Made by a program: the position numbers and the translations under genes | Shown: in pieces, positions 1 to 10,900 of the stretch | How the letters are laid out: the number at the start of each line of letters is the position of its first letter | Numbering within the stretch: the stretch's first letter is position 1 | The notes under the pieces: model-generated | What the model saw: the letters and a program-made list of their open reading frames with translations, nothing else | Databases searched by the model: none | Told to the model about the DNA's origin: nothing | Assembly (NCBI RefSeq): GCF_013128195.2 | Contig: NZ_CP053452.2 | Span: forward strand, 8,556,001 to 8,620,000 | From: Frigoriglobus tundricola | GTDB taxonomy: Bacteria; Planctomycetota; Planctomycetia; Gemmatales; Gemmataceae | DNA: 64,000 bases | Reading direction: 5' to 3'

Positions 1-1630
1 TGTAGTCGTTCTGGCGGGGGGCGAGCTTCGTCGCCGTCACTCGCACGTAGCGCCCGCTCGTTTCGTTGGTTTTGGCGGTGTACGGAGTGGTGCTCGGGTT
101 CGCGAAATCGGTTCGCGTTTCGTTGGCGATGACCGCACTCGTTCGGAACGTCGGGTCGTCGCTCACCTCGATTTTGAACCGCACCGGGAACCCGAACCCG
201 GCCCCGATGTTGTTGAACTCGTCGTGACACGGCTCGATCACAACACGTTCGAGCTTCACGCTCTGACCGAGATCGACCTGGACCCACTTCGGCTCGTCCT
301 GCTTGGAGGACAGCGCTGAGTGGTATCCGTATTCGGGCGGCTTCGGAGTGCCGGCGGGCTTCGTTGCTTCGGCGATCTGCATTTCGATCGGCGGCAGCTC
401 GGTCCCGGCCTTCTTTCGCGCGTCCGCTTCGAGCGCCGCGGCCCGCACTGTTGCACGGGCTTTGCGAGCTTCCAGTGCGGTCCGTTGGGCGGCGATTTTG
501 GGGTCCGCGTCGTAACTCTTGTCGGTCCGGTCGATGGCGCTGAACACTGCCTGGAGTCGGTAGTAGTCTTCCTGGGAGATCGGATCGAATTTATGGTTGT
601 GGCACTGGGCGCAGTGGACCGTCAGGCCCATGAACGTGCCGATCGTGTTCGCCACGAAGTCGTCGCGGTCCAGGTGCCGCGCCACCTTGCCGTCGATCTT
701 CGACTCGGGCACTTCGACGTGGCCGATGAAGTCCCAGGGACCGGCGGCGAGGAAGCCGAGCGCTTCCACTCCGTCTACCGAACCGGGGTACAGCACGTCG
801 CCCGCGACCTGCTCCGCCACGAACTGCCCGTAGGGCTTGTCGCGGTTGAACGCGCGGATGACGTAGTCGCGGTACGGCCACGCGTTCGGCCGCGGCTGGT
901 CCTTGTCGTACCCGTGCGTCTCGCCGAAGTGGACGACATCGAGCCAGTGCCGCGCCCAGCGCTCTCCGTACTGCGGCAGCGCGAGCAACCGGTCCACCAG
1001 TGCTTCGTAGGCGGTCGGCTTCTTGTCAGCGACGAACGCTTCGACCTCTTCCGGCGTCGGCGGCAGACCGATCAGGTCGAAGTACAGGCGCCGGATGAGT
1101 GTGCGCCGATCCGCCTCTGGCGATGGCGTCAGACCCTTCTCTTTGAGCTTCGCGCGGACGAAATGGTCGATCGGGTTCGTCCCGACCGGAACGGCCGCCT
1201 TGGTTAAGGGTTTGAAACTCCACCAGTCGGCGGGGGCGGCGACCGCGGAGCCGTCGTCCGGCCATTTTGCGCCTTGATCGATCCATGCGCGGAGTGTTGC
1301 GACTTCTTCGGCGGTCAGCCGAGCGCCTTTCGGCGGCATTTGCCGGTCGGCGTCGGGAGAGACGAGCTGGATGAGCAGGCTATCGGCGGGTTTGCCGGGG
1401 ACGATCACTTTGCCGGAATCGCCGCCCGCGAGCGCATCGGCCCGCCGATCCAGGCGCAATCCGCTCTTCGCACTTGCCGCTCCGTGGCACGACGCGCAGT
1501 GTTTTGCGAAAATGGGCTGCACATCCCGATCGAAGTCTACCGGCTTCTCGGGATCGGCGGTGCGACCCGATGTAGGACAGGCCAGAAGAATGGCGATCAG
1601 GGTGATATGAGGAGCGGAGCGGACGAGCAT
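1..1630 (-). CDS. DUF1549-family planctomycete cytochrome c-domain protein (3' end beyond window)
   Basis: Read from ATG at 1630 leftward, the frame stays open to the window edge, so about 543 residues are present and the C-terminus is missing. A signal peptide (residues 1 to about 24) is followed by a PSC1-type cytochrome c domain with CASCHG at 45-50 and the usual 'P(P)KG' element, then a DUF1549 domain (about 145-355) with a second Cys-x-x-Cys-His motif (HCAQCHNHK). The last 120 residues in view look like a discoidin/F5-8 type C carbohydrate-binding domain. Such proteins normally continue into DUF1553. They are secreted, abundant in planctomycetes, and their substrate is not established; a role with polysaccharides is inferred from the binding domain. 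Family assignment is confident, function is not. Confidence 0.88.
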   Translation of the reverse strand, partial: MLVRSAPHITLIAILLACPTSGRTADPEKPVDFDRDVQPIFAKHCASCHGAASAKSGLRLDRRADALAGGDSGKVIVPGKPADSLLIQLVSPDADRQMPPKGARLTAEEVATLRAWIDQGAKWPDDGSAVAAPADWWSFKPLTKAAVPVGTNPIDHFVRAKLKEKGLTPSPEADRRTLIRRLYFDLIGLPPTPEEVEAFVADKKPTAYEALVDRLLALPQYGERWARHWLDVVHFGETHGYDKDQPRPNAWPYRDYVIRAFNRDKPYGQFVAEQVAGDVLYPGSVDGVEALGFLAAGPWDFIGHVEVPESKIDGKVARHLDRDDFVANTIGTFMGLTVHCAQCHNHKFDPISQEDYYRLQAVFSAIDRTDKSYDADPKIAAQRTALEARKARATVRAAALEADARKKAGTELPPIEMQIAEATKPAGTPKPPEYGYHSALSSKQDEPKWVQVDLGQSVKLERVVIEPCHDEFNNIGAGFGFPVRFKIEVSDDPTFRTSAVIANETRTDFANPSTTPYTAKTNETSGRYVRVTATKLAPRQNDY

Positions 1631-1994
1631 CAGCGGCACTCCGGCGGGGTGTGTTTAGCGTAACCCATTCCGATACCCGTTGCCAGCGCCCGAAAGTCGG
1701 GTCGGTGAACGTGCGGGAGAATGGCTCCGATTCCACATGGCGCGAAATCCCGATGTGTGCTTCGAATGTTGAGGTGAGATTCGCGCAGTCAGTTTTCCTG
1801 AATCGAGATATGGTGGTGGGGCGCGGTCCGTGCTCGCGCGCATTTCGTCTTCCTGCGGTTCGGGTTGGTTCCAACACGGGCATTGGTACCCGGGAGTGGG
1901 GAATCAAATGGCGGGACAAGGAACCTCATGCCGTTTTGTGGTACAGATTTGTGAGGGCGGCTCCGGTGCGAAGGCTTTCGGGTGAGGGCACCCC
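1631..1994. other. Intergenic region, no gene seen
   Basis: About 360 bases between the divergent DUF1549 gene and the small gene at 1995. Both upstream regions meet here, so promoters for each are expected, but no clear -35/-10 pair stands out. Short open frames on both strands have no recognisable protein features. Confidence 0.4.
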
Positions 1995-2369
1995 ATGAAC
2001 GTCTTTTTCAACGGGGACATTCACGACGGTGGGGGCGTTGTGAGGGCCGCTCTCCGCGTCCGATGTGCCGCGGACGAAGGATCGTTCTATCCCAAGGACG
2101 CGGTCACATTCGAGATCGGCAAGGTGTACCACCTGATCGCGGAAGACCGGGCGCTCGCAATCCGGGTCACGCAACTCTTGCACGAATCGTCGCGCCGCCG
2201 GACCGAGGTTCGGTTCGTCACCCTGGGGTCTGCGGATCAGCACCCGCCGGACCCGCGGCCCCCGGCGGCGGATGGAAGTGCGGACCCGTCGCTCCTGTCC
2301 CCCGGCGGTTCGGATACGGACGTAAAGCCGGCACAACCGTCCGAACCGGCACCCAAGCCCTGCGCCTGA
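1995..2369 (+). CDS. Small hypothetical protein, 124 aa
   Basis: I do not recognise this protein. It starts at ATG 1995 behind a GGGTGAGGG stretch that could serve as a ribosome binding site. The first 80 residues have the composition of a small folded domain (alternating hydrophobic and charged residues around VYHLIAEDRALAIRV). The last 45 are Pro/Ser/Asp-rich and probably disordered. It ends 92 bases before the S9 peptidase on the same strand, so the two might be cotranscribed. A longer antisense frame (2237-3157) overlaps it and extends far into the peptidase gene; that is treated as a shadow. Existence of this gene is moderately likely. Confidence 0.45.
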   Translation: MNVFFNGDIHDGGGVVRAALRVRCAADEGSFYPKDAVTFEIGKVYHLIAEDRALAIRVTQLLHESSRRRTEVRFVTLGSADQHPPDPRPPAADGSADPSLLSPGGSDTDVKPAQPSEPAPKPCA

Positions 2370-2461
2370 CATCTCATCCGGCTCCAATTCCGTTGTTGCC
2401 GGCCGACCGGCAAGTGAGATAATCTGGGAGATCTGTCCCAATTATCCTCAAGGTCACACCC

Positions 2462-5284
2462 ATGACCGGGCACCGCGCGCTCGGCGCGATCGTTCTGATC
2501 GTGCTCGCCCCGTTCGTCACCGCACAGGAACGGGTCACCGGGGCGAACTATCCGTTGGCCCAGAAGTTCAATAAGGACTTCGTCGCCCAGCACGTTCGCG
2601 AGGCGGCGGTTACGCCGCAGTGGATCGGCAAAACGGACAACTTCTGGTACTCGCTCCGCACCGCCACCGGCACCCGGTACTGGCACGTTGATCCGGTGAA
2701 GAAGGAGAAGGTGCCGCTGTTCGATCACGTCGCCCTGGCCGCGGCTCTCTCCGAAGCGTCGAAAAAGCCCCTCGACTCGGATACGCTCCGACTGGACCGC
2801 GTGGTGGTCGCCCCGGACGGCAAGACACTCACCTTCGTGTTCGGCGAGACCCAGTACGAATACGACCTGGGCGCGAACAAAATCAAGGTCCTCGGTAAGG
2901 CCCCGTCGAACGGCCCGCTCACGCCCGAAGCCATCGAGCGTATGCGGGGCCAGCTCGGGGACGAGCGCGTCAACGAGATGTTGCGCCGGCTCCGCGACGG
3001 CGAGACCGAGAAGAAAGACGACACGATGGGCACCGGCGGAACGAGCGAGCCCGCGCCCAAGGCCCCGGCCGGGCCGGCGTACAAGAACTATTCTCCGGAC
3101 AAGAAAAAGTATGCTTACTTGTACAAGCACAACCTCTACCTCGGTGAAGAGGGGCAACCGGAAGACAAAGCCGCGCCGCTCACGACCGACGGGAGCGAGG
3201 AGTACGCGTTCAGCGGCGGGGCCGGGGGCGGGTTCGGGGGCGGGAAGGGGGGGGACACCGGTGCAATGGGGGCGCCGCCCTCAGCCGAGCGCAAGACGCG
3301 GCCGAACGTCACCTGGTCGGCGGATTCCAAAGCGTTTTTCGCGACCCGCGGCGACAGTCGGGGCGTGAAAGACCTGTTCCTGGTGGACTCGATTTCGACG
3401 CCGCGGCCGAAGCTCGAACAGTACAAGTACGCGATGCCCGCCGAGGAGGCGGTCCGCAAGACGGAACTGTATTACTGCGACGCGGAGAAGAAGGCCCTCA
3501 CGAAGATCGCCCCGAAGTGGAAGGACGAGCGGTACTCCGACATCCGCTGGGGCAAGGCACCGGGGGAGCTGCGGTTCATCCGGCGCGACCGGCTCCGGCG
3601 CAACCTCGAAGTGTGCGCGTTCGACGTGTCCGCCGGCACCTGCAAGTGCATCTTCGGCGAAGGCTTCGACTCGGCGTACCTCGACCTTCAGGCGCCGCGG
3701 TACGTCGACGAGACCGACGAACTGATCTGGTGGTCGGAACGGACGGGCTGGGGCCACTTCTACCGCTACGGCCGCGACGGCACGTTCAAAAATGCCCTCA
3801 CCAGCGGCGCGTGGCGCGCCAGCCGGATCGTCGATGTGGACACGAAGGCCGGAGTCGTTTACCTCACCGGCAACGGCCGCGAGGAGGACGAGAACGTCTA
3901 CTACACCCACCTCTACCGCGTGAAACTCGACGGCACGGAACTGACCTGCCTGGATCCCAGCGTGTTCCCCTTCGGAAAGGATCTGCCGGGGGGACTCAAT
4001 CAAACGTCGTCGCTCTCGCCATCGAAAAAGTTCGTCGTCACTACTAGCACGCGGACCGATTACGCGCCCTTCGCGACCCTCCGCGACGAGACCGGCAAAG
4101 TCCTCATGTTTCTGGAACTCACCGACCTCGACGCGCTGAAGAAGACCGGGTGGCAGGCGCCCGAAACCTTCGTGGTGAAGGCCGCGGACGGGACGACCGA
4201 TCTCTACGGGAACATGTGGAAGCCGTTCGACTTCGATCCGAAGAAGAAGTACCCGATCATCGCCCACGTGTACCCCGGTCCGCAGACCGAGGGCGTGGTG
4301 TACCGGTTCTCGGCACACAGCGGCAACATGCAACTGGCCCAGCTCGGGTTCATCGTGATCCAGGTCGGGCACCGCGGCGGCAGCCCGGAGCGGTCGAAAG
4401 CGTACCACTCCTTCGGGTACTTCAACCTGCGCGACTACGGCCTCGTGGACAAGAAGGCCGCGATCGAGGCGCTAGCCGCCCGGCACTCCTACATCGACCT
4501 CGAGCGTGTCGGCATTTACGGGCACTCGGGCGGCGGGTTCATGTCGGCCGCGGCCGTCCTCCAGAAGCCGTACAACGAATTCTTCAAAGCCGCCGTGGCG
4601 AGCGCCGGCAACCACGACAACAACATTTACAACGACAACTGGTCCGAAACCTACCACGGCCTGAAGGAAGTTCCGATCGGCTCCGAGAAGAAGGAGGCCG
4701 CCACAACTTCCACGGACACCGGTACCGGAACAGGTAAAGGCGGCGGTCGGAAGAAGGGGCCGCCGGAGGCCGAGATCGAGGCCGAGCTGATGGACCTGTT
4801 GGACGCGTTCGGTCCCGAGGATCAGCGGTCGGCGGACGAACTCGAAGCGCAGATCGTGGCGCTGAAGAAGAAGTTGGCGCAGTTGAAGCAGGCCGAGGCC
4901 ACGAAACGCCAGGTGGAAGTCGCGCCACCCCCGCGTCCGGCGGGCACGCCACCCGCCGCGCTGCCGCCGCTTCCGCTGACCCGATTTGAGATCCATGTGC
5001 CGACGAACGCCGAACTGGCCGCGAACCTGAAGGGGCACCTGCTCCTCGTCCACGGCGAGATCGACAACAACGTTCACCCGGCCAACACCATGCGTCTCAC
5101 GGACGCTCTCATCAAAGCGAACAAGCGGTTCGACATGCTCATCATACCCGGCGCGCGGCACGCGTTCGGCCCGGCCCAGCCGTACTTCACGCAGCGCATG
5201 TGGGACTTCTTCGCCGAACACCTGCTCCACGACCGGCAGACCGGGGCCGACATCAACGACAAGGACGTGAAGCGGAAGAATTAG
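2462..5284 (+). CDS. Secreted S9 family prolyl oligopeptidase / DPP IV-like peptidase
   Basis: A 940-residue secreted serine peptidase with an N-terminal signal peptide (residues 1-21, ending in TAQ), a DPP IV-type beta-propeller, and a C-terminal alpha/beta-hydrolase domain. The nucleophile elbow GHSGGG lies near residue 687, the acid near 867 (HGEIDNN) and the His near 899 (GARHAFG). It should cleave peptides after proline or alanine in the periplasm. Two features are unusual: a Gly-rich loop near 240-265 in the propeller, and a charged coiled-coil plus Pro-rich insertion of about 100 residues (roughly 740-840) inside the catalytic domain between the Ser and the Asp. ATG 2462 is the natural start because the signal peptide begins there. 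Family is certain, substrate is not. Confidence 0.93.
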   Translation: MTGHRALGAIVLIVLAPFVTAQERVTGANYPLAQKFNKDFVAQHVREAAVTPQWIGKTDNFWYSLRTATGTRYWHVDPVKKEKVPLFDHVALAAALSEASKKPLDSDTLRLDRVVVAPDGKTLTFVFGETQYEYDLGANKIKVLGKAPSNGPLTPEAIERMRGQLGDERVNEMLRRLRDGETEKKDDTMGTGGTSEPAPKAPAGPAYKNYSPDKKKYAYLYKHNLYLGEEGQPEDKAAPLTTDGSEEYAFSGGAGGGFGGGKGGDTGAMGAPPSAERKTRPNVTWSADSKAFFATRGDSRGVKDLFLVDSISTPRPKLEQYKYAMPAEEAVRKTELYYCDAEKKALTKIAPKWKDERYSDIRWGKAPGELRFIRRDRLRRNLEVCAFDVSAGTCKCIFGEGFDSAYLDLQAPRYVDETDELIWWSERTGWGHFYRYGRDGTFKNALTSGAWRASRIVDVDTKAGVVYLTGNGREEDENVYYTHLYRVKLDGTELTCLDPSVFPFGKDLPGGLNQTSSLSPSKKFVVTTSTRTDYAPFATLRDETGKVLMFLELTDLDALKKTGWQAPETFVVKAADGTTDLYGNMWKPFDFDPKKKYPIIAHVYPGPQTEGVVYRFSAHSGNMQLAQLGFIVIQVGHRGGSPERSKAYHSFGYFNLRDYGLVDKKAAIEALAARHSYIDLERVGIYGHSGGGFMSAAAVLQKPYNEFFKAAVASAGNHDNNIYNDNWSETYHGLKEVPIGSEKKEAATTSTDTGTGTGKGGGRKKGPPEAEIEAELMDLLDAFGPEDQRSADELEAQIVALKKKLAQLKQAEATKRQVEVAPPPRPAGTPPAALPPLPLTRFEIHVPTNAELAANLKGHLLLVHGEIDNNVHPANTMRLTDALIKANKRFDMLIIPGARHAFGPAQPYFTQRMWDFFAEHLLHDRQTGADINDKDVKRKN

Positions 5285-5523
5285 CAGGGCGGCTTTCGAG
5301 AAATCACCGGCCGCTCGTGTCCGGCCCAGAGGCCGGGCGGCTTGGGGTCAAAAAGACAAACGGATATATATCGCGGTCGCCCTTCCCGAGCCCGAACACG
5401 AGGTGCTGCTTCAGACACCCGGAGTGCGTGGCCCGAATTCATGAAAGGTGTGAGGGTCTCGAACGACGAACTATTCGGACGTGTTGCCCGCCCCATGTCG
5501 GGGCGCCCCCGAGGAGGTCTGTC

Positions 5524-6078
5524 GTGAAACGCAAACTGACATTCGTGGTGGTTCTGCTGTTGTCGGGAGTCGTGCTCGCGAGATCGTCCGGGGGTGGCGA
5601 CGAGAAAACGAAGCCCGTCCCGGCCCCCGAGTTCACCGGGGTGACCGAGTGGATCAACACCAAGCCGCTGACGATGGCGGATCAGAAAGGGAAGGTGCTT
5701 GTCGTTCACTTCTGGACGAACGGGTGCGTGAACTGCGTCAACAATTACCCCCGCTACCGCGCGTGGCAGGACAAGTACAAGGGCGACAAGGGGCTGGTAA
5801 TGATCGGCGTTCACACGCCCGAATTCAAAGCCGAAAAAGACGTGGACCGGATCAAGGACCGGATGGCGAAGCACAAGTTGAGCTTCGCCGTCGCTGTGGA
5901 CAACGACTCCGCGAACTGGAAGGCGTGGGGCAACCGGTACTGGCCGTGCGTGTATCTCGTGGACAAGACCGGACACGTCCGCCATTACTGGGAGGGCGAA
6001 CTGGGCGACGACGGGTACAAGGCCATGACCCGCACGATCGACGCACTGTTGGCCGAACAGCCGGCGAAAGAGAAGTAA
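5524..6078 (+). CDS. Thioredoxin-like (TlpA/redoxin) secreted protein
   Basis: The start is taken as GTG 5524, six bases after a GAGGAGG ribosome binding site; an in-frame extension back to 5200 would overlap the S9 gene and lacks a signal sequence. The 184-residue product has a signal peptide or membrane anchor (VVVLLLSGVVLA) and a thioredoxin fold. The redox motif is WTNGCVNC (Cys68, Cys71) and the later WPCVYLVD segment carries the conserved cis-Pro-like strand. It resembles the DipZ/TlpA C-terminal redoxin type used for thiol-disulfide exchange in the periplasm. It lies 239 bases downstream of the S9 peptidase on the same strand. Exact partner is unknown. Confidence 0.85.
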   Translation: MKRKLTFVVVLLLSGVVLARSSGGGDEKTKPVPAPEFTGVTEWINTKPLTMADQKGKVLVVHFWTNGCVNCVNNYPRYRAWQDKYKGDKGLVMIGVHTPEFKAEKDVDRIKDRMAKHKLSFAVAVDNDSANWKAWGNRYWPCVYLVDKTGHVRHYWEGELGDDGYKAMTRTIDALLAEQPAKEK

Positions 6079-6235
6079 CAAGCGGCTCGGGACCAAGAGA
6101 AAAGGAGCCGATCCTCGCGCGGAAATGGACTTCTCGGTTCGTGGGTCCGCACGCCCGCACGTGAATCGACGCGATCGAACGTGCGGGGCCGAACTTGAGA
6201 GTCGGTATCCGGCGGCGCATACGCCGTTGCGGACT

Positions 6236-7756
6236 TTACTTCATCCTCTTCTCCATAGCGTCGAGCATCTCCTTCCGGGTCCAGCCTCCCGAACTGTGAC
6301 CCTTGCGGGCCTCGATGATGATCGTGCCGTCGAACTTCGGGCTCTTGAGTCGGTCCGTCGAGTCCTTGAACCGGCGGACGGCGGCGTTCAGGAAGTAGTC
6401 GTCCGCGTCGCCCACCCACACGTTCACCTTTCCGCCAGCGAGTTTCGGTCCCAGGGTGGCCCAGTTCTTTTCCAGGTGCAGTTTCAGATCATACTTCTTC
6501 CAGTGTTCCACCACGCTGCGGTCGATCGCGCCCGTCCGACCGTCCCACAGCGGGACCGGGAGCCCGTCCTTCCCTTTGGGTCCGTAGGTCGCGTTCCAGC
6601 TCGCCCAGTCGCGCCCGCTCAGGTGCCAGTTCCCCCCGCGGCCCAACACGCGCTCCAGTTGGCACTCGTGCCGCACGCTGGAGATGGTGTCCCCGTCCAC
6701 GGTGCGGGTGCCCGGTCGGTCCACGCCGAAGCTGTTCACGTAAGCGTTGGCGTCGCGGTAGATGTCGATCAGTTCGAACCGCTCGAACGTCACCGAGTCC
6801 GGGCACTGCGACCAGCACCCGTTGAAGAACTCGGGGTAGAAGACCTGGAGCGCCAGCGACACCCACCCGCCCGTACTCCCGCCGGTGGTGAACCGGCTCT
6901 GCGCTGTGCCGAGGCACCGGTAGGTCCGCTCGATGTGCGGAATCACTTCGGTCGTCAGTGCCTGCCCGTAGGGACCGTTATTGGCCGAATCCACGTGGTA
7001 CGGGTCGCCCCACGGTCCGGCCCCGTCCACCAGGATCTGCACGAACCGCGGGTCGGCGCCGATGCCGGCCGCGTGCGTGTACCGTGAGCCGAACCCGCCG
7101 ATGTGGACGAGCAACCCGTACTTCCTGGCCGGTTCCTTCTGGAAGTCCGGCGGTAACACGACCCCGACCCGGTATGCCATCGGCCGACCGTGGAAATCCG
7201 AAAGCAACTTCGACGGCAGGCTGAGGTACTTGTGCGTTGCCGTCTCCTTGGGAACCTGTGCGTCCTGGCCGAGTCCCTGCTCGAGAGTGAGGGTCACGGT
7301 TGTGCCCGCGGCGGGATCGAGCTTCACCTTCATCGTCTTGCTGGACCGGTTGCCCGGTGCCGACGGCAGGTTGATGTCGCGGTTGGTGGCGAACACCGCG
7401 CGCACGGTGTACTCGCCGGCCGGCAGTTTCTCCAGGCCGCCCGCCGGAAACACGTCTGAAGCCGCGTCGAGCGTGACGGTCTTGTCGGCGGTGAACGCGT
7501 CGGCGTCGGTCCCGAGAACGGGCAGCACGGGCGGGTGGTAGTTCGTGAAGTTCGGTTCACCGTTCTTCGGCCCGATGGCGACGAGAACCCGCCCGGATTC
7601 GGGATTCCGACCGACCTGATCGGCGGCGATCTTCACCTCGAATTTGAGCCCGCTGGGCTTGGCCTGCGGCTGCGCGGAACTCAACCGAGCCGGTTCGGCA
7701 AACCAGCCCAGCCCGAGACCAAACAAGACGACGGCCGCGAACGTGCGGTAGAGCAT
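6236..7756 (-). CDS. Putative CE1-like secreted esterase (alpha/beta hydrolase)
   Basis: A 506-residue exported protein: a hydrophobic signal segment at 1-28 (VVLFGLGLGWF), an N-terminal beta-rich region that includes a small carbohydrate-binding-like domain (about 35-160), then an esterase-D/enterochelin-esterase type hydrolase domain with the nucleophile motif GGSTGG near residue 293. A late GHSSGGW segment may supply the catalytic His. Such proteins hydrolyse esters of polysaccharides or siderophores; the exact substrate cannot be read. ATG 7756 gives the signal peptide directly. It faces the sigma-WD40 gene divergently, with about 210 bases between their starts. Confidence 0.75.
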   Translation of the reverse strand: MLYRTFAAVVLFGLGLGWFAEPARLSSAQPQAKPSGLKFEVKIAADQVGRNPESGRVLVAIGPKNGEPNFTNYHPPVLPVLGTDADAFTADKTVTLDAASDVFPAGGLEKLPAGEYTVRAVFATNRDINLPSAPGNRSSKTMKVKLDPAAGTTVTLTLEQGLGQDAQVPKETATHKYLSLPSKLLSDFHGRPMAYRVGVVLPPDFQKEPARKYGLLVHIGGFGSRYTHAAGIGADPRFVQILVDGAGPWGDPYHVDSANNGPYGQALTTEVIPHIERTYRCLGTAQSRFTTGGSTGGWVSLALQVFYPEFFNGCWSQCPDSVTFERFELIDIYRDANAYVNSFGVDRPGTRTVDGDTISSVRHECQLERVLGRGGNWHLSGRDWASWNATYGPKGKDGLPVPLWDGRTGAIDRSVVEHWKKYDLKLHLEKNWATLGPKLAGGKVNVWVGDADDYFLNAAVRRFKDSTDRLKSPKFDGTIIIEARKGHSSGGWTRKEMLDAMEKRMK

Positions 7757-7969
7757 GAAGGAGCCCCGAACGATGAGGAGGTTGTGAAGCGAGTCGGGGA
7801 GATTCTATCAGTTGTCCATCCTCATGGGCTCTTGCTGCCGGTAGCGCAGCAGGACACGTGAAGCCGCGTTCGGGCCGTTCCTGGTGGCGATCCGGCCCAA
7901 GAGTTTTTGCGCCGCCGACCCGTCGGTCCGGCATTATCCTGGGTACGTTCCCTGCTTCGGAGAGCACCC

Positions 7970-10900
7970 ATGTCTCGGTTCACGCTCCTTCGGGTGGCGT
8001 CGCGTTCGCTCCGGGCCCAGGACCAGGCGGTGCGGCCGACCGACGCGGACCTGCTGGCCCGCTTCGCCGCAACGCATGACGAACTCGCGTTCACCGAACT
8101 CGTCGCCCGGCACGGGGGGATGGTTCGCGGGACGGCGCGGCGGTGCGTTCACGACGCGCACGTGGCCGAGGACGTGTACCAGGCTGCATTTTTCGTTCTT
8201 GCCCGCAAGGCCGGCGCGATCCGCTGGAGGGGGACCGTCGCGCCCTGGCTGCACGCAACCACTGTGCGCCTCGCCCGCAAGGCCCGCGGTCGGGTTTGCC
8301 CGGCGCCCGCGTCGTGTGCCGAGACCATGTCACCGGCCGCGGACCCTTCAACGACCGCGGCATGGGCCGAGAGCTGCCGCGTGCTGGACGAAGAACTCGC
8401 CGCACTCCCGGACGAACTCCGTGGGCCGCTCGTCCTCTGTTACCTCAAGGGGTACTCCCGCGACGAGGCCGCCGCGGCACTTGCGTGTTCTCTGGCCATG
8501 CTGAAGCGCCGACTCGAACGCGGCCGGGTGCTCCTCCGCGACCGCCTGACGCGCCGGGGGGTCACCCTCCCCGCGGCCGGAATCGGGGTACTCGTGTGCG
8601 ACCTCGGGGCCGGGACGGCCGCGACAGGAGAGACGGCCCGTGCCGCGGTCGCGTTCGCGACGCGCGGAACCGCTCCTCCCGATATCGTTGCCCTCGTCGC
8701 GCCAACACGGGGCGGGTTCGCGGTCAAGACGATCGCCCTCCTCGCGGCCGCGGCGGGAGTGCTGGCGTGTGGAATCACATTCGCGTCGTTCTCCAACTCC
8801 GTGAGCGAAGCCCCGTACCCGTCGAATGATCCGCCTCCCGCCATGCCCGCAGAAGCGAAGTCCTCCCCTGATGTTCCCAGTGAAGCGCTTCCCGCTCATG
8901 CGGTTGCCCGGCTGGGAAGCGTCCGTTTGCGGGCCAGCGGACGGGTTGAGCGAATGGCCTTCTCGCCGGACGGAACGCGGCTCGCGACGTGGAGCGGGGA
9001 CTCCCACGTCACCGACGAACTGACGATCTGGGACTCGAAAACGGGGCGCGCGCTGCGCCGGGTCGCACTTCCCGGCGCACGGGTCGATCTCCTCGCGTGG
9101 TTGCCCGACGGGCGCGGGGTCGCGCTGGTCCGGTCCGATTTCACGAACCACGAGCCGTTAGTTTGGGAGTTCACCGACGAAAAGGCCGCCAAGCCCGAAG
9201 TGAAACCGCGACCGGGCACGGTGACAAAGTTCGTCGTCCAGGGGGCGCCGGTACAGGACGACGAACACAACGCGTGTTACGCGATCAGCCCCGACGGCAA
9301 AGTGCTGGCCATTGGCAAGGCGGGACAGCTCGACTCGGACCGCGAAGTTCAACTGTGGGAGCTGAAGACGGGCGTGAAGGTCAACGCACTCAAACCGCTC
9401 AAGGGCGGCGTCATTCACCCCGGCAACTGCGGGAACATCCACTTCGCTCCGGACGGGAAGACCCTCGTCGTTTTCACGGCGACCAAGCACCTGGGCAACA
9501 ACAAGTGGGAAAACGAGCAACTCGTCACCGTGTGGGACGTGAAGACGAGCAAGGAAAAAGTCCGGTTCAAGGCCCCGCGGCCGGCGGCGAACCCGCGACC
9601 GGCGGTGAACGTCTTCAGCACGGCCCTCGCGATCGGGTTGGAGAGCGGCGACACAAGTATGTGGGATCTGACGACCGGTAAGGAGCGCACCCTTGCTACC
9701 GAGCACAAGAGCAAAAAGCCCGATGGCGGATACGGCACCTTCTGCCTGGCGTTCGCCCCCGACGGGAAAACACTCGCGACCGGGGGCCGTGACCACGTCA
9801 CCAAGTTGTGGGACCTGGCATCGGGCAAGCTCGTTTACTCGCTCACGGACCACGAATGGGTGGAAGCGCTCGCCTTCGACTCGAGCGGAAAGCGGCTCGC
9901 CTCTGCGGGACAGAGTGGATTGATCCGGCTGAGGGACACCGCGACTGGCGCCAACGCGTGTCCGTTGCCCGGCCACACGCAAGCCGTTTGGAGCGTCGCG
10001 CTGAACCGTGACGGTTCTCGTGCGGTCACCGCCGCACGGGACGGCACCCTGCGTTTCTGGGACGTGGCCGCGGGCACCGAGCAGCGATCGATCCCGGTCG
10101 GCGCTCAGGGGCTCACTCTCAGCCCGGACGGGAAGACCGTACTGGCGGCCACCGAGGAAGGCAAATTGCGCACCTGGGACCGCGCGACCGGGCGCGAGAC
10201 GACCCCCGCGAACCTGCCGGTGGATATGAAGAGCCGGCACCTGTCCTTCACCCCGGACGGAAAGCACCTGATCGCCGCAGGCGGGCCGCAAGTGACCGTG
10301 TTCGACTGGCCGGGGTTAAAGGTTGTTCGCGCCATCGACTTGCCGAAGCCGGGCACGCGGGCGGTGCCGGGTCCGGTAGAGGGCGAGAACCACTGCGATA
10401 CGGCCGCGGTATCGCCCGACGGAAAATGGCTCGTGACGGTGGCCCACAGGTATTGGTTCAGGGAGCGCGACGGGCTTCACTACGGTTACGCAGCGGACGG
10501 GATCGTGGACCTGTGGGATCTTGCCACCGGCACGCGCACCCGCCGATTGGCCGAGGCCGAGGGAACCTTCCGCTCGGGCACGTTCACGGCGGACGGGCGG
10601 TTCGTACTGGTCGGCGCGGGGGGCGTCGTCTTCCGGCCGGACGGGTCAGCGGGCGAAACGTTCAAGGGTGAAATGAACCTGCTCGATCCCGTCTCGGGAA
10701 CGCACGTGCGGGGTTTTGAGGTGCCGCCGGCCGCGGCGAGCGTGAGTTTCCGTTACAGCGGCGCGTCCGCACTCGCGCCGGACGGGCACACGCTCTACGT
10801 TTCCTACAACACGGGCGAGATCATCGGCTACGAAGTGGCGACCGGGCGCGCCCGGCGCACGCTGCTCGGGCACCGGGGCTACATCGGCGGGCTGGCGTTC

